Origin: Burkholderia sp. Ac-20379
GTDB taxonomy: Bacteria > Pseudomonadota > Gammaproteobacteria > Burkholderiales > Burkholderiaceae
Reading direction: 5' to 3'
DNA length: 34,984 nucleotides
Assembly: GCF_017104645.1 (NCBI RefSeq)
Contig: NZ_JAAGPF010000046.1
Coordinates: 1 to 34,984, forward strand
The first letter of the stretch is position 1. The number at the start of each line of letters is the position of its first letter. Below the pieces are notes generated by a model. That model was not told the DNA's origin and did not search any database. It saw nothing but the letters and a program-made list of their open reading frames with translations. The translations under genes were made by a program, and so were the position numbers. This document shows positions 28,601 to 34,984 of the stretch, one piece after another.

Positions 28601-29914
28601 ATGAACATCATCTGGGCGCGCTTTCTGGTCTCGCTCGTCCTGCTCGCGCTGGTGTCCGCGCTGGCCGGCGCGCTGATCGGCATTCGCGCTGGCCTTGCGG
28701 TCGCGGTCCTCCTGCTGGCCGCGCAGGCGTTCTTCAGCACCTTCCATACGCAGCGTCTGTGGCGCCTGCTCGACGCGCCGGTGTACGGCGAAGTGCCGAG
28801 CGCGCCGGGCATCTGGGGCGAAATCTACTATCGCCTGCACAAGCTCGCGAAGCAGTGGCATTCGCAGGTGCGTCAGGTCGAGCAGCAGCATTCGCGCTTC
28901 ATCCAGGCGATCCAGGCCTCGCCGAACGGCGTGGCGATGCTCGACGATCACGACCAGATCGAATGGTGCAACGCGATCGCCGAGCTGCATTTCGGGCTCG
29001 ATTCGAAGCGCGACCTGCGCCAGCACATCACGCATCTGGTGCGTCACCCCGATTTCGTGCGTTACCTCAACGCGCAGCATTACGACGAGATGCTCGTGAT
29101 GCGCGGCATGGGCGAGGGGCGTCAGCACGTGATCGCCGTGCAGGTGTTCCCGTACGGCGACAACCGCAAGCTGCTGCTCACGCAGGACATCACCGAGGTC
29201 GAGCGCACCGACGCGATGCGCCGCGACTTCGTGGCCAACGTCTCGCACGAGCTGAAAACGCCGCTGACGGTGCTGTCGGGCTTCCTCGAAACGCTGCGCG
29301 AGCTGCCGGTGTCGGAAGAGGAGCGCGCGCGCTACCTCGACATGATGGAGCAGCAGGCGTCGCGCATGCGCAAGATCGTCACCGACCTGCTGGTGCTGGC
29401 CAAGCTCGAAGGCGAGGGCAAGCCGCCCACCGACAAGCCGGTCGACATGGACGACGTGCTCGGCCATCTTGAGGATGTCGCGCAATCGCTGTCGGCGGGG
29501 CACCACGAGATTTCGTTCGAGATCGACGAGGAACTGACGGTAACGGGCGCCGAGACGGAAATCTTCAGCGCGCTCGGCAATCTCGTCACGAACGCGGTGC
29601 GCTACACGCCGGAAGGCGGCAAGATTCGCGTGTGCTGGCGGCGCGACGGCACGCAGGCGGTGTTCTCGGTCAAGGACAGCGGCTTCGGAATTCCGTCGGA
29701 AGATCTGCCGCGGCTGACGGAGCGCTTCTACCGCGTCGACCGCAGCCGGTCGCGCGACACGGGCGGCACGGGCCTCGGCCTCGCGATCGTCAAGCATGTG
29801 CTGCAACGCCACGACGGCCAGTTGCTGATTCAGAGCGAGGAAGGGCGCGGCAGCACGTTCACCGCGCGCTTCCCGACGCAACGCACGGTGGCGCGCCGCT
29901 CGCAGCAGGCCTGA
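28601..29914 (+). CDS. phoR: phosphate regulon sensor histidine kinase PhoR
   Basis: A 437-residue sensor kinase (E. coli 431). Two close hydrophobic segments (about 7-27 and 31-48) anchor it in the inner membrane without a large periplasmic domain, as known for PhoR. A charged linker and a PAS domain (about 98-200; IQASPNGVAMLDDHDQIEWCNAIAE) follow. The H-box has the phosphorylated His216 (ANVSHELKTPLTVLSGFL). The ATPase domain has N-box NLVTNAVRYTPEGG, G1 DSGFGIP, F-box LTERFYRVD and G2 GGTGLGLAIVKH. It phosphorylates PhoB when phosphate is low. A bidirectional terminator lies just after it. Confidence 0.97.
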   Translation: MNIIWARFLVSLVLLALVSALAGALIGIRAGLAVAVLLLAAQAFFSTFHTQRLWRLLDAPVYGEVPSAPGIWGEIYYRLHKLAKQWHSQVRQVEQQHSRFIQAIQASPNGVAMLDDHDQIEWCNAIAELHFGLDSKRDLRQHITHLVRHPDFVRYLNAQHYDEMLVMRGMGEGRQHVIAVQVFPYGDNRKLLLTQDITEVERTDAMRRDFVANVSHELKTPLTVLSGFLETLRELPVSEEERARYLDMMEQQASRMRKIVTDLLVLAKLEGEGKPPTDKPVDMDDVLGHLEDVAQSLSAGHHEISFEIDEELTVTGAETEIFSALGNLVTNAVRYTPEGGKIRVCWRRDGTQAVFSVKDSGFGIPSEDLPRLTERFYRVDRSRSRDTGGTGLGLAIVKHVLQRHDGQLLIQSEEGRGSTFTARFPTQRTVARRSQQA

Positions 29915-29934
29915 GCCCGCGCCCGCGCCATGAA

Positions 29935-29962
29935 AAAATGCCACCCTCGCGGGTGGCATTTT
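29935..29962. terminator. bidirectional terminator between phoR and ppk1
   Basis: AAAATGCCACCC and GGGTGGCATTTT form a 12-bp perfect stem around TCGC. T-rich sequence follows on the plus strand, and TTTTTT lies on the minus strand. It ends both phoR and the convergent ppk1. Confidence 0.93.
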
Positions 29963-29998
29963 CATTTGCATCGCGCGATGCGGCCGGGCGAAGCGGGC

Positions 29999-32062
29999 TC
30001 AGCCGCCGAACTTCTCCAGCAGCCCGAGCTGCGCGCTGCGCGGCGTCTTGCCGGTGCGGCGGCGCTTGTAGTGGCCGTCGCTCTGCATCAGCCACGCCGA
30101 TTGGTTGTCGCCGAGCAGCACCGACAGCCCTTCGGCGATCACGCGGCGCTTGAGCTTGCGATCGTGGATCGGGAACGCCACCTCGACGCGGCGGAACAGG
30201 TTGCGATCCATCCAGTCGGCGCTCGACAGATAGACCTCCTCGGCGCCGCCCGCATGGAAGTAGTAGATGCGGTGGTGTTCGAGGAAGCGGCCGATGATCG
30301 AGCGCACCGTGATGTTCTCGGACAGCCCCGGCACGCCCGGCTGCAGCGCGCACACGCCGCGCACGATCAGATCGACCTTCACGCCGGCCTGCGAGGCGTC
30401 GTACAGCTCGGCGATCACCGACGGTTCGAGCAGCGCGTTCATCTTCGCGACGATCCGCGCGCGCTTGCCGGCGCGCGCGTTGGCGATTTCGCGGCGGATG
30501 CCCTCGATCATCTTCGGATGCAGCGTGAACGGCGATTGCCACAGCTCGTGCAGCCGCAGCTCGCCGCCGATGCCGGTCAGCTGCTGGAACACGTGATGGA
30601 CGTCCTCGCAAATTCTCGGCTCGGCCGTCATCAGCCCGAAATCGGTGTAGAGGCGCGCCGTGCGCGGATGGTAGTTGCCGGTGCCGAGGTGCACGTAGCG
30701 GCGCAGCACGTTCTTGCCGCCGTGCTTTTCGCGGCGCACGATCAGCACCATCTTGGCGTGGCACTTGTGGCCCACCACGCCGTACACCACGTGCGCGCCC
30801 ACGGCCTCGAGCCGCGACGCCCAGTTGATGTTGGTTTCCTCGTCGAAGCGCGCGAGCAGCTCCACCACCACCGTCACTTCCTTGCCGTTGCGCGCGGCTT
30901 CCATCAGCGCGTCCATCAGCGGCGAATCGGTGCCGGTGCGGTAGATGGTCTGCTTGATGGCGACCACGTTCGGATCCTTCGCGGCCTCCTGCAGCAGTTG
31001 CAGCACGGGCTGGAAGCTTTCGTACGGATGGTGCAGCAGGATGTCGCCGCGATCGATCGCCGCGAACATCGACGGCGCGTTGGTCACTTCCGGCGGCGTG
31101 GCCGGCGTGTGCGGCACGAACTTCAGTTCGGGCAGGTCGACCAGATCGGGCAACTGCATGAGCCGCACCAGGTTGACGGGGCCGTTCACGCGATAGCAGT
31201 CGCGATCGCCGAGCTCGCTCTCGTCGAGCAGGCGGCGCACGATGTGCGCGGGCGTGTCGGCCGACACCTCGAGCCGCACCGCGTTGCCGAGGTGGCGCGC
31301 GGGCAGTTCGCCCTGCAGCGCGACGCGCAGGTTGGTGATTTCGTCCTCGTCGACGAACAGTTCGCTGTTGCGCGTGATGCGGAACTGGTTGCAGCTCTTG
31401 ACCACGAGCTTCGGGAACAGCTCGCCCACGAAGCGCTGCATCAACGAGCTGAGCAGCACGAAGCCGTGACGGAAGCCCGACAGTTCCTGCGGCATGCGCA
31501 CCACGCGCGGCAGCGCGCGCGGCGCCTGGACGATGCCGAGCAGCGCCTGGCGGCCGAACGCGTCGCGGCCTTCGAGTTCGACCACGAAGTTCAGGCTCTT
31601 GTTGAGCACGCGCGGGAACGGGTGCGCCGGATCGAGCCCGATCGGCGTCAGCACTGGCAGCAGTTCGTCGAGGAAGTAGTTGCGGGCCCAGTCGAGCTGC
31701 GCCTCGCTCCAGCTGTCGGTGCCGTGGAAATGGATGCCTTCGGTTTCGAGCGCCGGGATGATGGTCTCGTGCAGCATCGCGTACTGCTTGTGGACGAGGC
31801 GTTGCGCGCGCTCGACCACCAGGTCGTACACGTGCTGCAGCGACATGCCGTCGGGCGACGGCGCGCCCGGGTTGTCGCGCATCTGCTCCTGCAGCCCGGC
31901 CATTCGGACTTCGAAGAATTCGTCGAGGTTGCTGCTGGTGATGCAGATGAAACGCAGCCGTTCCAGCAACGGAACGTGCGGATCGGCGGCTTGCGCGAGC
32001 ACGCGCTCGTTGAAGCCGAGGATGCCCAGTTCACGATTGAGCAGCGGGTAGCGGATGGACAT
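29999..32062 (-). CDS. ppk1: polyphosphate kinase 1
   Basis: A 687-residue enzyme (E. coli 688) that makes polyphosphate from ATP. The N-terminal domain begins YPLLNRELGILGFNERVLAQA. The catalytic C-terminal domains contain the phosphohistidine His435 (GHKCHAK, the same number as the E. coli residue) and the second conserved His458 (HLGTGNYHPRTARLYTDFGL). Later come PGLSENITVRSI, FLEHHRIYYF and LSSADWMDRNLFRRVEVAFPI. I chose ATG 32062. A longer frame from GTG 32122 is open, but the likely -10 element (near 32118-32113) would put the transcript start after that GTG. PHO boxes lie upstream. It is divergent from ppx. Confidence 0.96.
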   Translation of the reverse strand: MSIRYPLLNRELGILGFNERVLAQAADPHVPLLERLRFICITSSNLDEFFEVRMAGLQEQMRDNPGAPSPDGMSLQHVYDLVVERAQRLVHKQYAMLHETIIPALETEGIHFHGTDSWSEAQLDWARNYFLDELLPVLTPIGLDPAHPFPRVLNKSLNFVVELEGRDAFGRQALLGIVQAPRALPRVVRMPQELSGFRHGFVLLSSLMQRFVGELFPKLVVKSCNQFRITRNSELFVDEDEITNLRVALQGELPARHLGNAVRLEVSADTPAHIVRRLLDESELGDRDCYRVNGPVNLVRLMQLPDLVDLPELKFVPHTPATPPEVTNAPSMFAAIDRGDILLHHPYESFQPVLQLLQEAAKDPNVVAIKQTIYRTGTDSPLMDALMEAARNGKEVTVVVELLARFDEETNINWASRLEAVGAHVVYGVVGHKCHAKMVLIVRREKHGGKNVLRRYVHLGTGNYHPRTARLYTDFGLMTAEPRICEDVHHVFQQLTGIGGELRLHELWQSPFTLHPKMIEGIRREIANARAGKRARIVAKMNALLEPSVIAELYDASQAGVKVDLIVRGVCALQPGVPGLSENITVRSIIGRFLEHHRIYYFHAGGAEEVYLSSADWMDRNLFRRVEVAFPIHDRKLKRRVIAEGLSVLLGDNQSAWLMQSDGHYKRRRTGKTPRSAQLGLLEKFGG

Positions 32063-32112
32063 CGGCAGCGTGGATGGCTGATCAGGTGCGGAGGGGAGGA
32101 AGGGGTGCTCGG

Positions 32113-32210
32113 AAATTCTCACGGTTTAATGACATATTGATGACGTATTTGTACTTCTTTTCGAATGATACGTCCTGACATTCCATGATTTGATGACGTA
32201 TTGATGACAA
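32113..32210 (-). promoter_or_regulatory. ppk1 promoter with two PHO boxes
   Basis: On the minus strand the distal box reads TTGTCATCAATACGTCAT (32210-32193) and the proximal box reads ACGTCATCAATATGTCAT (32146-32129); each has two 7-mers 11 bases apart. Ten bases after the proximal box comes GAATTT (32118-32113), the expected -10 place. A 13-bp direct repeat, TTGATGACGTATT, occurs at 32137-32149 and 32190-32202, 53 bases apart. PhoB control is inferred. Confidence 0.75.
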
Positions 32211-32333
32211 TGCAGGATGCCTCAGCAAATAATACGTCGGCAACCGGCAAATCTCACCGTCTGTTTCAAACGAAACATTTCGCGGTTGCAGCAATTGCTT
32301 GCGATGATCCGACACCGCGGCTGCGACAGCATT

Positions 32334-32339
32334 TAAAAT
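32334..32339 (+). promoter_or_regulatory. possible ppx -10 element
   Basis: TAAAAT stands 66 bases before the ppx ATG. No good -35 element is seen at the right spacing. This is a weak call. Confidence 0.3.
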
Positions 32340-32405
32340 GTGGCGTTTGAATGTCATGGTCCGGCGTAGCGGCGGCTCGCCGGACGAGAACGGAGCAACT
32401 ACCCG

Positions 32406-33920
32406 ATGGTCACATCCCCGCAACTACTCGCCGCCGTCGATCTCGGCTCGAACAGCTTCAGGCTGATCGTCGGCCGGGTCGAGGAAACGCCTGCGGGCAG
32501 CCAGATTTACCCGGTCGACGCACTGCGCGAGCCGGTTCGTCTCGCGGCAGGCCTGTCGCGCGACAAGATGCTCGATCGCGCCTCGCAGGAGCGCGGCTGG
32601 GAAGCGCTGAAGCGCTTCGGCGAGCGCCTGCGCGATTTCCACCCCGATCACGTGCGCGCGGTGGCCACCAACACGCTGCGCGTCGCCAAGAACGCCGGCG
32701 AGTTTCTGGTCGAGGCCGAAGCGGCGCTCGGCTTCCCGATCGAAGTGATCGCCGGCCGCGAGGAAGCGCGCCTGATCTACGCGGGCGCCGCGCACTCGGT
32801 GCCGGCCAACGCGGGCAAGCGCCTCGTGGTCGACATCGGCGGCGGCTCGACCGAGTTCATCATCGGCCAGCACTACACGCCGATCGTCATGGAAAGCCTG
32901 TACATCGGCTGCGTGAGCCACAGCCGCCAGTTCTTCCCGGCCGGCAACGTCGACGAATACACGATGCGGCAGGCCGAACTGGCCGCCAAGCGTGAAATCC
33001 AGATCATCTCAGGCGAATACAAGAAGGCCGGCTGGGATCAGGCGATCGGCTCGTCGGGCACGGCGCGCGCGCTGGCCGAACTGGTCGAGGGCAACGGCTT
33101 CAACGACGCCGGCATCACGCACGGCATCTCGCGCGGCGGGCTCGAACGCCTCAAGCGCGCACTGATCAAGGCCGAGAACGTCAACCGCCTGAAGCTCGTC
33201 GCGCTGAAGCCCGACCGCATTCCGGTGCTGGCGGGCGGCCTGTCGATCATGCTGGCCGTGTTCGAGGAGCTCGGCATCGATTACGTCGACACCACCGACG
33301 GCGCGCTGCGCCTCGGCGTGCTGTACGACCTGCTCGGGCGCGCGCAGCACGAGGACATGCGCGCGGTGACGGTCGAGGGCTTCACGCGCCGTTACGGCGT
33401 CGATCGCGCCCAGGCCGACCGCATCGCCTCGCTCGCCACCAGCTTCTACGATCAGCTCGAACAGACCGAGGAAATCCGGCGTCCGGAAGATCGCACGTTC
33501 GTGGGCTGGGCGGCCGCGTTGCACGAAATCGGCCTGTCGATCTCGCACAGTTCGTATCACAAGCATTCGGCCTATATCGCCAGCAATGCCGACATGCCCG
33601 GCTTCTCGCGCACCGATCAGGCCCGCCTCGCGGCGCTGGTGCTCGGCCATGCGGGCAAGCTCGGCAAGCTTTCGCAGTCGCGCGACGTCGAATGGCCGCT
33701 GCTGTTCTGCCTGCGCCTCGCCGCGCTGCTGTGCCGTCGCCGAACCGATGCCGGCCTGCCGCAGATCTCGGTGTCGGACAACAAGAAGGGCGGCTACGAA
33801 GTGCGCTTGCCGAACAGCTGGGTCGAGCAGAATCCGCTGACCGACTACAGCCTGAGCCAGGAAGCGGCGGAATGGGAGAAGGTCGGGATTCCGTATCGCG
33901 TGGTGTATACGGAAGATTGA
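32406..33920 (+). CDS. ppx: exopolyphosphatase (Ppx/GppA family)
   Basis: A 504-residue enzyme (E. coli PPX 513) that removes terminal phosphate from polyphosphate; relatives also hydrolyse pppGpp. The actin-like ATPase fold shows the phosphate loops VDLGSNSFRLIVG (near 12-24) and VDIGGGSTEFIIG, plus ATNTLRVAKNAGEF and the switch region IAGREEARLIYAG. The C-terminal HD-like domain (from about 320) has LHEIGLSISHSSYHKHSAYI. This full four-domain length favours PPX, but a GppA role cannot be excluded. GGAG (32391-32394) precedes ATG 32406. It is divergent from ppk1 with a 343-base spacer holding the PHO boxes of ppk1. Confidence 0.94.
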   Translation: MVTSPQLLAAVDLGSNSFRLIVGRVEETPAGSQIYPVDALREPVRLAAGLSRDKMLDRASQERGWEALKRFGERLRDFHPDHVRAVATNTLRVAKNAGEFLVEAEAALGFPIEVIAGREEARLIYAGAAHSVPANAGKRLVVDIGGGSTEFIIGQHYTPIVMESLYIGCVSHSRQFFPAGNVDEYTMRQAELAAKREIQIISGEYKKAGWDQAIGSSGTARALAELVEGNGFNDAGITHGISRGGLERLKRALIKAENVNRLKLVALKPDRIPVLAGGLSIMLAVFEELGIDYVDTTDGALRLGVLYDLLGRAQHEDMRAVTVEGFTRRYGVDRAQADRIASLATSFYDQLEQTEEIRRPEDRTFVGWAAALHEIGLSISHSSYHKHSAYIASNADMPGFSRTDQARLAALVLGHAGKLGKLSQSRDVEWPLLFCLRLAALLCRRRTDAGLPQISVSDNKKGGYEVRLPNSWVEQNPLTDYSLSQEAAEWEKVGIPYRVVYTED

Positions 33921-33945
33921 GCGGAAGGCCGGGCGCCGGCTCGAT

Positions 33946-33985
33946 AAAAAATGGCTGCATGCGAAAGGCATGCAGCCATTTTTTT
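33946..33985. terminator. bidirectional terminator after ppx
   Basis: A long perfect stem: AAAAA-ATGGCTGCATGC and GCATGCAGCCAT-TTTTT surround GAAAG. T-runs flank it on both strands. It ends ppx (plus) and the secreted-protein gene (minus). Confidence 0.95.
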
Positions 33986-34009
33986 ATGCGCTCGAAGCCC
34001 TGCGAAGGC

Positions 34010-34450
34010 TCAGGGCGTGCAGACGATCGCGGTCAGGAACGGAAACGCGGCCTTGACGGTGGCGTTGCTGCCGGCGGCGCGCACCTTTTCCTCGACGCTG
34101 CTTCTCGAGCCGCGCACCACCACGCCGTAGCCCCATTGGTCGATCTGCTTGCCGTCGCCGTGCTGGAACAGCGGATCGTTTTCCTGATAGCCGAGCACCA
34201 CGTAGACCGAAAAGCCGTAGGCCGTCAGCGGATGCGTGGTGTGGAATGCGTTCATCGAATTCGCTTCGACGTGCATCGGTTTGGTGTCGATGTCGCCGGC
34301 TTCGGCCAGCGGCGCGATGAATTTGTGGCCGTTCCACGAGCAGTCGAGCGCGGCGTCGAGCGCTTTCGGCTCGGCGGCGAACGCGGGCGTGGCGGTGGTC
34401 AGCAGGGCGGCGCAGGCGAGGCCGGCGGCCGCGAATCGATGTGCTTTCAT
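34010..34450 (-). CDS. small secreted protein, unknown function
   Basis: A 146-residue protein I do not recognise. A clear Sec signal peptide (about 1-25; KAHRF, then a hydrophobic core, then TPAFAA) predicts export to the periplasm. The mature part of about 120 residues has two cysteines, one near its start (LDCSWNG) and one near the C-terminus (AIVCTP), which could form a disulfide joining both ends. The middle has aromatic-rich strands (YGFSVYVVLGYQENDPLF; WGYGVVVRG), suggesting a beta-rich fold. Start ATG 34450 is chosen from the signal peptide; no good Shine-Dalgarno is seen. A bidirectional terminator follows. It is probably a conserved hypothetical of Burkholderia. Confidence 0.75.
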   Translation of the reverse strand: MKAHRFAAAGLACAALLTTATPAFAAEPKALDAALDCSWNGHKFIAPLAEAGDIDTKPMHVEANSMNAFHTTHPLTAYGFSVYVVLGYQENDPLFQHGDGKQIDQWGYGVVVRGSRSSVEEKVRAAGSNATVKAAFPFLTAIVCTP

Positions 34451-34562
34451 ACGGCGCAAGATCGGTGATGTTGTTGTTCTGGTCGCGAGAAAGCCGGTGC
34501 GGCATGCAGCCGGCCCGCCGCGCCCGGCTGACCCTGATCGCCGGCGCGGCGTGTTTCGATCA

Positions 34563-34603
34563 TAACGAAAACGGGGCGGCGGCGCAGCGGGGGCCGCCGC
34601 CCC
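34563..34603 (-). terminator. terminator of the EF-hand-like gene
   Basis: An 11-bp GC stem (34573-34583 with 34593-34603) is followed on the minus strand by GTTTTCGTT. It lies 66 bases after the stop of the gene ending at 34670. Confidence 0.7.
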
Positions 34604-34669
34604 GCGCTGTTGCGCCGTGGCGCGCGGCCCGCGCCAGCCAAGTGGTGGCTCACTGCGGCGCACTGCGCC

Positions 34670-34984
34670 TCACTGCGGCTCGCGTTGCAGATATTGCCGC
34701 ACCTGCTGCAGGCTCACGCGCCCGCTGTGCGCGGTGTCGATCTGGTCGAAATGGCGCGCGATGAACGGCAGGCCGTTGGCGCGGGCCTGCGCCGCGGTGA
34801 TCGAGCGTCCGTCCGACAGCGCGGCGTTGGTGGCGAGGCTCGCGGCGAGCCGGGAACGGGCCTGGCGCGCGAGATGGGCGCCGGTGGTGGCGGAGGCCGG
34901 CGCGGCAATCGGCTTACAGCGGAGGAGCGTCGTGGTGGGAGAGAGGGTTGGGGGCGGGGGAGGTCTCGGTGGTGCGCAGATCAT
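34670..34984 (-). CDS. EF-hand-like protein, C-terminal part (may start outside window)
   Basis: At least 104 residues. An in-frame ATG lies exactly at the window edge (34984), so the true start may be there or beyond it. The first 25 residues are Pro/Thr-rich. The C-terminal half resembles a pair of EF-hands: SDGRSITAAQARANGLPFIARHF, then FDQIDTAHSGRVSLQQVRQYL. In the second loop, calcium positions 1, 5 and 6 are Asp, Ser and Gly, but position 3 is Ala and position 12 is Gln, so strong calcium binding is unlikely. The first loop is also degenerate. No signal peptide is visible in what is seen. Function unknown. Confidence 0.6.
   Translation of the reverse strand: MICAPPRPPPPPTLSPTTTLLRCKPIAAPASATTGAHLARQARSRLAASLATNAALSDGRSITAAQARANGLPFIARHFDQIDTAHSGRVSLQQVRQYLQREPQ

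Noticed and set aside
32063..32122. N-terminal extension of PPK1 from GTG 32122
   Set aside because: No ribosome site, no family similarity in the 20 added residues, and the PHO-box promoter would start transcription downstream of this GTG.

Overview
The window is a GC-rich stretch of betaproteobacterial core chromosome. Protein similarity (CarA, MltD, PPK1, FtsH, PstS) and gene order point to Burkholderia sensu stricto; I cannot fix the species. I see no insertion sequence, prophage, CRISPR array, tRNA or rRNA, and base composition looks uniform. Most genes are conserved housekeeping genes, so the new information lies mainly in leaders, spacers and small proteins.

Layout. 1-1420: the 3' end of an alpha/beta hydrolase, a GST-family gene, and a 68-residue Cys-tailed small ORF with its own terminator. 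1496-3931: a ProP-type MFS transporter (minus) and a ynfA-type small membrane protein (plus). 3945-8711: the dnaQ-rnhA-yafS / gloB-mltD neighbourhood, also known from enterobacteria; dnaQ, rnhA and yafS read leftward, gloB and mltD rightward. 8856-10085: a second MFS transporter. 10171-15581: carA, a leuE-like exporter and carB behind a strong promoter and a structured leader of about 230 nt. 15611-22619: greA, a DUF4149 membrane protein, yhbY (minus), rlmE, ftsH, folP and glmM, close to the enterobacterial order. 23083-33920: a phosphate block of pstS-pstC-pstA-pstB-phoU-phoB-phoR, then ppk1 (minus) and ppx (plus). 34010 to the end: a small secreted protein and the C-terminal part of an EF-hand-like protein, both minus.

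How the genes work together. PhoR, PhoB, PhoU and PstSCAB form the complete phosphate sensing and uptake circuit, apparently in one transcription direction. PhoB-type 11-bp repeats precede both pstS and ppk1, so uptake and polyphosphate synthesis look co-controlled, with the polyphosphatase ppx divergent from ppk1. CarA and CarB make carbamoyl phosphate, with an exporter gene between them. FtsH, FolP and GlmM follow RlmE as in enterobacteria, but with an intrinsic terminator just upstream of folP.

No novel defence, mobile or biosynthetic system is visible. The best leads are the carA leader with a possible ribosome-site switch, the MerR-like promoter geometry upstream of the proP-type gene, intrinsic terminators placed 12-28 nt before ynfA, folP and greA, the duplicated PHO box at ppk1, and the small Cys-tail protein at 1148-1354.
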